From NCBI GenBank assembly GCA_030621255.1, contig JAUXHZ010000069.1:1-6290 (forward strand): 6,290 nucleotides of DNA, given 5' to 3'. This document shows positions 1 to 6,099 of the stretch, in pieces. The notes under the pieces were generated by a model. It searched no databases. It saw nothing but the letters and a program-made list of their open reading frames with translations, and was not told the origin of the DNA. Made by a program: the position numbers and the translations under genes. How positions within the stretch are numbered: position 1 is the stretch's first letter; every line of letters begins with the position of its first letter. The stretch is from Candidatus Latescibacterota bacterium. GTDB lineage: Bacteria > Krumholzibacteriota > Krumholzibacteriia > Krumholzibacteriales > WJIX01.

Positions 1-517
1 GCAGCCGCATCCCGGATATTTTTCCACTTCTGTCAAGGCGGAAAAAGACAGTGCATGAAAGACTCTTTCCATGTTCAACCGACGCGGAAAACCAATTACT
101 CGACACCTTCCGTTCAATAGCGCCCAGATAGTATGAAAATGGAAACCTGGGAGCGTCAACAACAACAGACGTTTCCTCAACTTTTTCCTTATTTACCGTA
201 ACATCAAGAGGTTTATTCTCTTTATCCTTTTGCGGTTCCGCTTTAGCGGTTTCTTTGGGTTTCTTTTCCTTTACGTCATCAGACGGTTCTTTCTTTTCTA
301 CAGCTTTGGGGGGCGGTTTGGGCTTCTCCACCTTTACCTCAGGGGTTTTTTTAGGTTCTTCCTTTTTTTCCGTCTTGCGTGGAGAAAAAATCCGGACAGA
401 ATATACTTTGTCCGGCAAATCCACTCTTGGGACAATCTCGAAGAGAGTTAAAAGCGCGTAGAAAATCAACACATGAATACATAATGATATAATGACTGAA
501 AATTTCATTTTCCCCAT
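1..517 (-). CDS. TonB/TolA-family energy transducer, C-terminus cut by window edge
   Basis: An open frame without stops runs leftwards off the window; about 172 residues are visible. From the ATG at 508 the protein opens with one hydrophobic segment (about residues 3-24) containing SLCIH. This matches the S-x3-H, then Leu seven residues later, pattern that TonB and TolA use to contact their motor partners (S8, H12, L19); the final Ser of the family motif is replaced by Phe23. A Lys/Glu/Pro-rich periplasmic spacer follows (about residues 43-112), typical of TonB/TolA. From about residue 121 (FPFSYYLGAIERKV, then SSNW, then VFFRLDRSGKI) it resembles the start of a TonB/TolA C-terminal domain. 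It lies 88 bp downstream of the TolR-like gene on the same strand and is presumably in the same operon. The start is uncertain: ATGs at 517 and 508 are in frame, with a stop just upstream at 527-529, and neither has an ideal ribosome site. TonB and TolA cannot be separated without the C-terminus. Confidence 0.88.
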   Translation of the reverse strand, partial: MGKMKFSVIISLCIHVLIFYALLTLFEIVPRVDLPDKVYSVRIFSPRKTEKKEEPKKTPEVKVEKPKPPPKAVEKKEPSDDVKEKKPKETAKAEPQKDKENKPLDVTVNKEKVEETSVVVDAPRFPFSYYLGAIERKVSSNWFSASVEHGKSLSCTVFFRLDRSGKISGMRL

Positions 518-605
518 ATCCGATTGTCAATTTAAGCGCGAACTTTAAGTTTGGCAAACCCAATCACCAAATATAAAACACCGACCTCAGCAGTATTTCA
601 TATTC

Positions 606-1004
606 TTATTCTTCTTTCTCCTGCTGGGCAATAAGCCCTACATCCTCTATACCGATCATCTTTATCCTGGCCAGCACTCTCATTACCTTACCATAGTGCG
701 TTTTAGTATCAGCTTTCAGAAATACACGCGGAGCATTTGTTTCGAGTTCTTTTTTAAGAACCCCGGCGAATTCCTCCCATTCAACCTTGCGCTTCCCTAT
801 AAAAATATCCCCCTCCATGTTTACCGAAACAGTGATTCCTTTACGCTCTTCAATTGTTTTCGCCTCGGCCTTGGGAAGATTAAGCTTCACACCCGCCTGA
901 AGAAATGGAGCAGTCAGCATAAAGACAATTAAAAGCACCATCATTACATCAACAAGATTTGTAATATTTATCTCCGCCATCGACGAATATCTATTACGTC
1001 TCAT
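606..1004 (-). CDS. tolR: TolR/ExbD-family proton-channel subunit
   Basis: A 132-residue protein of normal TolR/ExbD length. A short basic cytoplasmic N-terminus (RRNRYSS) leads into EINITNLVDVMMVLLIVFM and TAPFLQ. This is the single transmembrane helix of the family, with the conserved membrane Asp (D19) that carries protons in TolR and ExbD. The LPKA motif follows at about residues 43-46. The periplasmic half ends in VFLKAD (about 94-99), Y104 and GIEDVGLIAQ (about 118-127), as in the TolR fold. The start is supported by AGGAGA nine bases upstream of the ATG. It sits 42 bp downstream of the TolQ-like gene and upstream of the TonB/TolA-like gene, so all three are probably one transcript. With TolQ it would form the inner-membrane motor. 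The name tolR rather than exbD rests mainly on the TolQ-like character of its partner. Confidence 0.94.
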   Translation of the reverse strand: MRRNRYSSMAEINITNLVDVMMVLLIVFMLTAPFLQAGVKLNLPKAEAKTIEERKGITVSVNMEGDIFIGKRKVEWEEFAGVLKKELETNAPRVFLKADTKTHYGKVMRVLARIKMIGIEDVGLIAQQEKEE

Positions 1005-1046
1005 AAACTTTCTCCTAAAAGAATTCTCGCTTAATAAACCTGAAGA

Positions 1047-1742
1047 TCATTCCCCGCCTTTTTTTAATTCATCATATTTTCCATCCAACAGCCGGCTCCT
1101 GAAAAGAACCATAAAGGAAGACAGATCATCTTCCTTTCTCCGAATAATCCGGATCATGTAATTGTAACCGATAACCGCCGGTATAGCAGCCCCGAGCCCA
1201 AAAATCGTTGTAACAAGAGCTTCGGCAATGCCGGGACCGACAACATACAAATCAGCCGAACCTCTTGCCCCCATACTGATAAATGAACGCATTATTCCCC
1301 AAACCGTGCCGAGTAATCCGAGGAAGGGAGAAATAGTGGCGGTAGTAGAAAGAAATATTAAATATGATTCCCAGCCGGCAATAATAGAACCGATTCGCGT
1401 TTCCATAAATTTATCCAGGAATCTTAATGTTCCAAGCTCACCGCTGACTATTTCACTCCCCATAGACAAAGTCAGTTGCGCTTCGCAGCTTGTTGGATAT
1501 TCTTTTGCTTTTGCCATTAATGCTAACAGGGAAAATTCGTCCTTGTAAAAGCTCAGGAATCTGCTTCCTTCCTTTGAAGAACGTTTAAAATATCTTATCT
1601 TTTCAACAATTATCGTCCATGAAACCACTGAGAGAACCAGCAGAAGCGCCAGAACCAACTTAGCAAGAACCCCAGCACGGGAAATCAACTCAACAAAATT
1701 TCCAGCAATCTGCAAAAATATCGGAATTCCATCAAACCCCAT
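1047..1742 (-). CDS. tolQ: TolQ-like MotA/TolQ/ExbB-family proton channel subunit
   Basis: A 231-residue integral membrane protein, the usual TolQ length. Three hydrophobic segments are visible: about residues 25-46, 127-148 and 170-193, with the long cytoplasmic loop between the first and second. The second helix contains SPFLGLLGTVWGIMRSF and the third PGIAEALVTTIFGLGAAIPAV then GYN. Both lie close to the TolQ signatures, and the conserved helix threonines that line the proton path are at T146 and T178/T179. Known for the family: a TolQ or ExbB pentamer surrounds a TolR or ExbD dimer and uses proton-motive force to drive TolA or TonB. The start is well fixed by AGGAGG six bases upstream of the ATG (1749-1754). 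It is the first gene of the leftward operon and faces a divergently transcribed exported protein across 374 bp. Nothing is broken or missing. Confidence 0.95.
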   Translation of the reverse strand: MGFDGIPIFLQIAGNFVELISRAGVLAKLVLALLLVLSVVSWTIIVEKIRYFKRSSKEGSRFLSFYKDEFSLLALMAKAKEYPTSCEAQLTLSMGSEIVSGELGTLRFLDKFMETRIGSIIAGWESYLIFLSTTATISPFLGLLGTVWGIMRSFISMGARGSADLYVVGPGIAEALVTTIFGLGAAIPAVIGYNYMIRIIRRKEDDLSSFMVLFRSRLLDGKYDELKKGGE

Positions 1743-1897
1743 ATATATCCTCCTTTTTCTCTATCTCCAGCAATCTAACCATTGTACCCTCTGAAGGTTA
1801 AAATAGTTTCAAGGGCAGAGTGAATTACTTTAATTTAATTCAATTTAAATTACAATTCATTAACAGCCCGGCGCCGAATTCGGGTCAGCACTCGCAT

Positions 1898-1928
1898 TAC
1901 TTCAATCAGCTTGTTCTAAATTGAAGTA
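1898..1928. repeat. 9-bp inverted repeat in the divergent intergenic region
   Basis: Perfect arms TACTTCAAT (1898-1906) and ATTGAAGTA (1920-1928) are separated by 13 bases. No T-run follows on either strand, so it does not look like a terminator. Its place between divergent genes, about 94 bp upstream of the rightward -35 box, would suit an operator or a small hairpin in a leader. No regulator is recognised, and AT-rich DNA can produce such arms by chance. Confidence 0.4.
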
Positions 1929-2021
1929 TAAGAGGGCAGGAATGCAAGTGAGAAATGCATAATATGATGCATGAAGCGGCTTGTGCCCATTTCCCATTCC
2001 CGGGTTAATTGGTATAAACCC

Positions 2022-2050
2022 TTGTAAATTTGGAGAAAAATCGCTATAAT
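2022..2050 (+). promoter_or_regulatory. Sigma-70-type promoter for the DUF4384-like exported protein
   Basis: TTGTAA (2022-2027) and a perfect TATAAT (2045-2050) are separated by exactly 17 bases. Transcription would begin near 2057, giving a leader of about 60 bases before the ATG at 2117. The boxes match the housekeeping consensus at five and six of six positions. Confidence 0.75.
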
Positions 2051-2102
2051 CTTAATGTACCGGTTGATTGAGTTATCACCTGGTTAGGTTTTTCCGATGC
2101 GA

Positions 2103-2108
2103 AGGGAG
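2103..2108 (+). promoter_or_regulatory. Ribosome binding site fixing the start at 2117
   Basis: AGGGAG lies eight bases before the ATG at 2117. An in-frame GTG at 2108 overlaps this Shine-Dalgarno sequence and so could not use it. The ATG is therefore the better start, and it also gives a normal signal peptide beginning MRKRF. Confidence 0.7.
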
Positions 2109-2116
2109 TGATCAAA

Positions 2117-3841
2117 ATGAGAAAAAGATTTATTGCTGTTTTTCTCGTCTTTCTAGCCACCTCTTTCTTCAGTTCAACAACCCGAGCCATTGAGTTTAAA
2201 AAGGCCTCATCTTCCCCAATACTGGAAAACCAGGAACTTAGCATCGTTATGCGGCTAATCGGCGGAAAAGGTGCTATTTTAAGTCCGGGGAAAGAGCTGA
2301 AACTTACCTTTAGAGTAAACCAGCCGGGATATGTTATTATCTATAATATTGACAGTGATGGTTTTATAAACCTTATCCATCCTCACGATGGCAGACTGAA
2401 AAAAACAGAGAAAGATAAAGTCTACACCCTCCCGCTGCGTGGAAGTAACCTCACGCTGAAAGCGGGCAGAAAAACCGGGATTGAATATATTCACGCTCTG
2501 GCGGTTAATAAAAAAGATCAAATTGATGAGAGAGAACTCTATTTTCTGAGCCAGAATTACGAACTCCCCAGAGATAAAAAATTCCGCACAGATATGGGCC
2601 CGTATCTTTCCTTCAACATGATCGATGAAACAATCGTAAGGGATATTGAGAATAATCCCCCGGCGTGCGACCATACCTATTTCTTTATTAACAAAAAGGT
2701 TGATTATCCCTCGTATCTCTGCGGCCAATGCCACGGCGCGGATAAATTCCGTGATCCTTATGATGAAGAATGTGCTGAAATCACAATCGATAAGAATTTT
2801 TATGAACAAAAGGTCGGATACCCCTACCCGCCTCTATTCAATATCACACATTATGAAGAGACAGAGGACAATAATTACTATTCCACAACATACTATGAAG
2901 ACAATCTCTCGAATAACTGGGATGACGAACTTCTATCTTCAAATGATACTGACATCTACCTCACAATAAATTATGGGCAAGGGTGGAATAATTATCCTTC
3001 TTACTATTCGGGTTATTATTACAATAATTATCCCCATTGGTATCCATCATATTCCTATTACGATTCCTTTTATTGGGGATTTGGATTCAACTGGGGATAT
3101 AATAGCTGGTACGGTTACTACTCCCCCTATACTTGGTACCGCCCCTATTACCGGCAGTATAATTACTGCTGGAACAACTTTTACGACGGCCGCAGATCTA
3201 TTTCCGCCAACAGGAAATTTACAAAATATCCCCTGAACTACCAAACTGCATCGAATAAAGTCAGACTTGATAAATCTCTTGCAAACAGCAGATTGGTCAA
3301 AAGAAGAATAACAAGTCTCAAGGGGGAAAGCCGGAATCAGTCAAAACTCTCAAGGGTTCTTACCCCACAGCGTGTAACATCTTCGAGGGATATCACACGC
3401 CGCGAAAGACCTTCATCCGAAAAAAATGTAATTAGAAGAACTGTCTACGGCGATTCACACAGAAACAACTCGGTAAGAACAAGGCCGTCATATAAACCCA
3501 GAACCACAAACAGAACAAAAGAAGAACAAAGAATCTACAAACCGGATACAAGAACTACCAAAAAAAGAACTACCAAAACCCGTTCATCAACAGAATCAAC
3601 CAGAAAGCCTGCTGAAACCCGGCCTTCTAAAAGCAGCACCGGCGACAAAAACCGATCGGCCGGAAAGGATAACAAAACCCGGTCGAGGCCAAAGCAAAGC
3701 GTAAATTCGCCAAGCAGGGTTCAAAACACGAGGAAGAGTCCGCCGAGCAAATCGAGCAGCAGGTCTTCTTCAAGAAATTCTTCGCCCCCGAGAAAATCAT
3801 CCGGCAGCTCCAAACGTTCCAGCTCCCGCGACCGCCGTTAA
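2117..3841 (+). CDS. Exported DUF4384-like protein with CxxCH segment, Tyr/Trp-rich block and basic Ser/Arg tail
   Basis: A 574-residue protein in clear blocks. Residues 1-24 are a Sec signal peptide (MRKRF, hydrophobic core, likely cleavage after TRA). Residues about 50-145 resemble DUF4384: GAILSPGKELKLTFRVN, then GYVIIYNIDSDGFINLIHP and a GIEYIHALAV strand; that family is of unknown or accessory envelope function. Residues 184-219 hold four cysteines, two in CGQCH (202-206), which is either a c-type heme site or a metal/disulfide cluster. Residues 288-357 are low complexity, with 23 Tyr and 7 Trp in 70 residues plus many Asn, Gly and Pro. From about 358 to the end the chain is disordered and strongly basic: about 63 Arg/Lys and 66 Ser/Thr in 217 residues, finishing in SSSRDRR. 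The protein should act in the periplasm or outside. It is divergent from the Tol-like operon and has its own promoter. No catalytic domain is recognised and the specific function is unknown; DUF4384 is assigned by pattern, not by search. Confidence 0.85.
   Translation: MRKRFIAVFLVFLATSFFSSTTRAIEFKKASSSPILENQELSIVMRLIGGKGAILSPGKELKLTFRVNQPGYVIIYNIDSDGFINLIHPHDGRLKKTEKDKVYTLPLRGSNLTLKAGRKTGIEYIHALAVNKKDQIDERELYFLSQNYELPRDKKFRTDMGPYLSFNMIDETIVRDIENNPPACDHTYFFINKKVDYPSYLCGQCHGADKFRDPYDEECAEITIDKNFYEQKVGYPYPPLFNITHYEETEDNNYYSTTYYEDNLSNNWDDELLSSNDTDIYLTINYGQGWNNYPSYYSGYYYNNYPHWYPSYSYYDSFYWGFGFNWGYNSWYGYYSPYTWYRPYYRQYNYCWNNFYDGRRSISANRKFTKYPLNYQTASNKVRLDKSLANSRLVKRRITSLKGESRNQSKLSRVLTPQRVTSSRDITRRERPSSEKNVIRRTVYGDSHRNNSVRTRPSYKPRTTNRTKEEQRIYKPDTRTTKKRTTKTRSSTESTRKPAETRPSKSSTGDKNRSAGKDNKTRSRPKQSVNSPSRVQNTRKSPPSKSSSRSSSRNSSPPRKSSGSSKRSSSRDRR
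3551..3580 (+). repeat. In-frame 15-bp tandem repeat in the basic tail
   Basis: Two adjacent 15-base units (3551-3565 and 3566-3580) share their first 13 bases, AGAACTACCAAAA. They encode RTTKK followed by RTTKT inside the disordered tail of the exported protein. This looks like a recent slippage duplication that lengthened the tail by five residues. Confidence 0.6.
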
Positions 3842-3920
3842 ACCGAACCGGGAATGAAGAATAAAGTGAGCACCGTAACTAACGGAATATAACTCCGCGG
3901 TTAAGCAGGGATGGAAATGG

Positions 3921-4682
3921 ATGAAATGGATTATAAAATCGGATCTCAAAATCGGGATATTCCCCGTCCTCGAATTAATTGCCCCGCGGCTTGACTTCCA
4001 CTTTGCATCAAGAACCGGTGGCGTAAGCCCCTCACCATTTAATTCTCTGAATCTCGGAGCCAATCTTGGCGACACGGACAAAAATGTAGATCAAAATAGA
4101 AATATTCTTCTTAACACACTCGGTATCTCCAGCGGCAATCTCGTCAAAGGTGAACAGATCCACAGTTCAAATATCAAGGTTGTAAATAAGGGCGGATCAT
4201 ACAAAGCATCAGACGGATTTGTCACAGAACGCGAGGGCCTTTCGTTAGCGATAAGTACAGCAGACTGTTATCCGGTAATACTATATTCCCCTCCGGAAAA
4301 CGCTCTGGCTGCTATTCATGTTGGAAGAAAGGGCGCGGCGAAGGGGATAATTTCCAAAACCCTCGGCATTTTGATCGATCAATTCCTGATTAACCCTGAA
4401 TACACAATATCACTTATCGGCCCCGGTATTTGCTGGAAATGCTACCGCGTAAACAAAAAAATCGCCGCCCAATTTGACAACCATGTAATCAAAAAACGAA
4501 AAGACGAATTGCACCTCGACCTTCCCTTATTTATCAAAAATGAACTGAAACGGGGCGGAATTAAACAACGAAATATTTTCAGTTCCGGGATTTGCACTTC
4601 CTGCTCTCCGGATTTCTGCTTTTCATACAGGCGTGACGCACATAAAACCGGACGGCATTGGACCATAGCAACAATCAAGTAG
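3921..4682 (+). CDS. pgeF: PgeF/YfiH-family (DUF152, formerly polyphenol oxidase/laccase) protein
   Basis: A 253-residue protein of normal family length and no signal peptide, so cytoplasmic. Family landmarks in order: SRTGGVS (30-36), SLNLG (42-46), the EQIHSSN histidine (H81), STADCYPV cysteine (C116), AIHVGRKG histidine (H133), GPGICWKCYRV (167-177), HLDL (198-201), GICTSC (223-228), FSYRRD (234-239) and TGR (243-245). H81, C116 and H133 form the metal-binding catalytic triad known for YfiH. Known of the family: E. coli YfiH removes wrongly incorporated L-serine from UDP-MurNAc precursors, and relatives act on purine nucleosides; laccase activity has been reported for some. One oddity: the usual HAGWRG motif reads HVGRKG here. 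The ATG at 3921 is the only one of four clustered ATGs in this frame, and AGGG (3907-3910) lies ten bases upstream. It follows the exported-protein gene by 79 bp and may be co-transcribed with it, as no terminator is seen between them. Confidence 0.92.
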   Translation: MKWIIKSDLKIGIFPVLELIAPRLDFHFASRTGGVSPSPFNSLNLGANLGDTDKNVDQNRNILLNTLGISSGNLVKGEQIHSSNIKVVNKGGSYKASDGFVTEREGLSLAISTADCYPVILYSPPENALAAIHVGRKGAAKGIISKTLGILIDQFLINPEYTISLIGPGICWKCYRVNKKIAAQFDNHVIKKRKDELHLDLPLFIKNELKRGGIKQRNIFSSGICTSCSPDFCFSYRRDAHKTGRHWTIATIK

Positions 4683-4704
4683 CACCCTAAATAAAGTGAA
4701 ATAA

Positions 4705-4734
4705 TTGACTTTAATAACTAAATAGATCTATTCT
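4705..4734 (+). promoter_or_regulatory. Possible sigma-70 promoter for the aminotransferase gene
   Basis: TTGACT (4705-4710) and TATTCT (4729-4734) are 18 bases apart, matching consensus at five and four of six positions, about 30 bp before the ATG at 4764. A weak 6-bp inverted repeat, TAAAGT (4692-4697) with ACTTTA (4708-4713), overlaps the -35 box. The -10 match is mediocre and read-through from upstream is possible. Confidence 0.45.
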
Positions 4735-4763
4735 GTGTGTGTTACTAATACTGAAAGGCACTT

Positions 4764-5918
4764 ATGAATACAAAACCACCGGAAAAAATGAAACCCTTTA
4801 TCGTTATGGATGTTCTGCAACGGGCTCTTGAACTGGAAGAGGAAGGAAACCGGATAATACATATGGAAATAGGTGAACCTGACTTTGATACTCCCCAAAA
4901 GATAGTCGAAGCCGGCATAGATTCGCTTAGAAAGGGAGAGACTCACTACACTGACAGCCGGGGGATAGTTGGGCTCCGTACGGCAGTAGCAAAATATTAT
5001 AACAGATATTATGACGTAAATGTATCGGAATCGCAGGTCCTTGTTACTATGGGGGTCTCGCCCGCCCTTCTCGTAGTACTTTCATCGCTGATCAAAAATC
5101 CCGGTGATGAAATCATTCTATCTAACCCATATTATCCATGCTATCCAAACTTCATAAGATATCTGGGAGGAATACCGCGTTTTATCCGGACAAAGGCTGA
5201 AGAGGGATTTCACCTTAAACCAGCAAGGGTAAAAGAGGCGATCGGCCCCAATACAAAAGCCATACTTGTCAATTCACCGTCCAATCCGGTTGGAACCATT
5301 ATTCCTCCTGATGATCTGGAAGCGATCTGTAATATGGGAATGCCGGTAATAAGCGACGAAATCTATCATGGACTGGTATATGGAGAAAAAGAGCATTCTA
5401 CGCTTGAATTCACCAACAACAGTTATGTCCTCAATGGGTTTTCCAAAGTTTTTGCCATGACGGGATGGCGGCTGGGTTATATAATTGTACCCGGCAACGC
5501 TGTTAGAGATATTCAAATTATCCTGCAGAATTTCTTTATTTCACCAAACTCCTTTGTGCAGAGAGGCGGAATTACCGCTCTGCAATTTAATCACCCTGAA
5601 GTTAAGGAAATGAGAAATAAGTACGATTCAAGACGCAAATTTCTCCTTGGCAGACTGGCGGGAATGGGGCTTAGCTGTCCCGTTGAACCAAAAGGGGCTT
5701 TTTATATCTTCGTAAATGCCGGGCATATTGAAAAAGATTCGTATAAACTGGCCTTTGATATTCTTGAAAAGGCGGGGGTCGCCATAACGCCGGGAATAGA
5801 CTTTGGTGATCAGGGAGAAGGATATCTTCGCTTCTCATATGCTAATTCAATGGAAAATCTGGCGGAGGGAACCCGAAGGCTTGAGGAATATCTTGAAACC
5901 TATGGGGCTTTACCTTAA
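4764..5918 (+). CDS. Class I/II PLP-dependent aminotransferase
   Basis: A complete 384-residue fold-type I enzyme of the aspartate-aminotransferase superfamily, cytoplasmic. Landmarks: MEIGEPDFDTP near the N-terminus (G37-P44), HYTDSRG (61-67), NPYYPCY (121-127), NSPSNPVG (170-177; N174 contacts PLP), SDEIYHG (197-203; D198 pairs with the pyridine nitrogen, Y201 with the PLP oxygen), NGFSKVFAMTGWRLGY (224-239) with the Schiff-base lysine K228 and phosphate-contacting R236, and YLRFSYA (354-360) with R356 as the likely substrate carboxylate anchor. All expected catalytic residues are present. It transfers an amino group between an amino acid and a 2-oxo acid; the substrate (Asp, Ala, aromatic or other) cannot be told from these motifs. 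An AAAGG (4754-4758) precedes the ATG at 4764 by five bases. It lies 81 bp after the PgeF-like gene, and no metabolic neighbour hints at a pathway. Confidence 0.95.
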   Translation: MNTKPPEKMKPFIVMDVLQRALELEEEGNRIIHMEIGEPDFDTPQKIVEAGIDSLRKGETHYTDSRGIVGLRTAVAKYYNRYYDVNVSESQVLVTMGVSPALLVVLSSLIKNPGDEIILSNPYYPCYPNFIRYLGGIPRFIRTKAEEGFHLKPARVKEAIGPNTKAILVNSPSNPVGTIIPPDDLEAICNMGMPVISDEIYHGLVYGEKEHSTLEFTNNSYVLNGFSKVFAMTGWRLGYIIVPGNAVRDIQIILQNFFISPNSFVQRGGITALQFNHPEVKEMRNKYDSRRKFLLGRLAGMGLSCPVEPKGAFYIFVNAGHIEKDSYKLAFDILEKAGVAITPGIDFGDQGEGYLRFSYANSMENLAEGTRRLEEYLETYGALP

Positions 5919-6000
5919 ATGCCCGGGATATATCTAATTTTATTCTGCCTTCAATCGTTTTTACTAGCAATGTTTTACTCACGGAAAATGGCTTGAAATA

Positions 6001-6029
6001 TTGACATAACCCACTATTTCATGTATAAT
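6001..6029 (+). promoter_or_regulatory. Perfect-consensus sigma-70 promoter
   Basis: TTGACA (6001-6006) and TATAAT (6024-6029) are separated by exactly 17 bases, matching the housekeeping consensus at all twelve positions. A second TATAAT at 6036-6041 has no matching -35. Transcription would start near 6036, giving a leader of about 64 bases before the ATG at 6100. It implies strong transcription of the gene that leaves the window. Confidence 0.85.
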
Positions 6030-6046
6030 TTTAGCTATAATAGTTA

Positions 6047-6087
6047 TTCCTTTGCGCTAGGACAACTTCGGCAAACAGCAAAAGGAA
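6047..6087 (+). promoter_or_regulatory. Leader hairpin that can cover the ribosome binding region
   Basis: TTCCTTTGC (6047-6055) can pair with GCAAAAGGAA (6078-6087) as a nine-pair stem with one bulged A and a 22-base loop. The downstream arm contains AAAGGA, the only Shine-Dalgarno-like sequence before the ATG at 6100. Folding could therefore limit translation of a transcript made from a very strong promoter. It fits no riboswitch class I recognise. Confidence 0.4.
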
Positions 6088-6099
6088 AGTAAAAAGTTT

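Larger units (their letters stand above)
1743..2116. other. 374-bp divergent intergenic region
   Basis: It separates the leftward Tol-like operon from the rightward exported-protein gene; no gene is visible in it. From the left it holds the tolQ ribosome site (1749-1754, minus strand) and, on the minus strand, a possible TACAAT -10 element (complement of 1781-1786). A TTGAAA (complement of 1807-1812) lies upstream, but the 20-bp spacing is too long for a confident call. An AT-rich tract follows at about 1821-1861, including the palindrome AATTTAAATT (1842-1851). Then come a 10-bp palindrome CCGAATTCGG (1874-1883), a 9-bp inverted repeat (1898-1928), two ATGCAT boxes (1955-1960 and 1967-1972) and the rightward promoter at 2022-2050. 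The minus-strand promoter of the Tol-like operon must lie here or further upstream but is not resolved. Confidence 0.7.

Noticed and set aside
230..461. Plus-strand Phe-rich open frames of 68-73 codons.
   Set aside because: They are the complement of the Lys/Glu/Pro-rich spacer of the TonB/TolA-like gene; Lys and Glu codons read as Phe and Ser/Leu on the other strand.
1228..1548. 106-residue plus-strand open frame.
   Set aside because: It is antisense to the well-supported TolQ-like gene, without protein-like motifs.
1874..1883. CCGAATTCGG palindrome as an operator or terminator.
   Set aside because: Ten bases with no spacer form no useful hairpin, and a site of this size without other copies is unremarkable.
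2279..2809. 176-residue open frame on the minus strand.
   Set aside because: It lies wholly inside the exported-protein gene, has no recognisable domain or ribosome site, and is a shadow of the coding frame opposite.
2978..4682. A tyrosine-crosslinking pair: Tyr-rich exported protein as substrate of the neighbouring polyphenol-oxidase-family enzyme.
   Set aside because: The PgeF-like protein has no signal peptide and should stay in the cytoplasm. Its best-known role is peptidoglycan precursor editing, not phenol oxidation, and proximity alone does not link them.
5919..6000. Terminator after the aminotransferase gene.
   Set aside because: Only the short palindromes CCCGGG and GATATATC and a T-run near 5956-5962 are present, with no stem next to the T-run.
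6036..6041. Second TATAAT as a tandem promoter.
   Set aside because: No -35-like hexamer lies 16-18 bases upstream of it; it falls about where the first promoter would start transcription.
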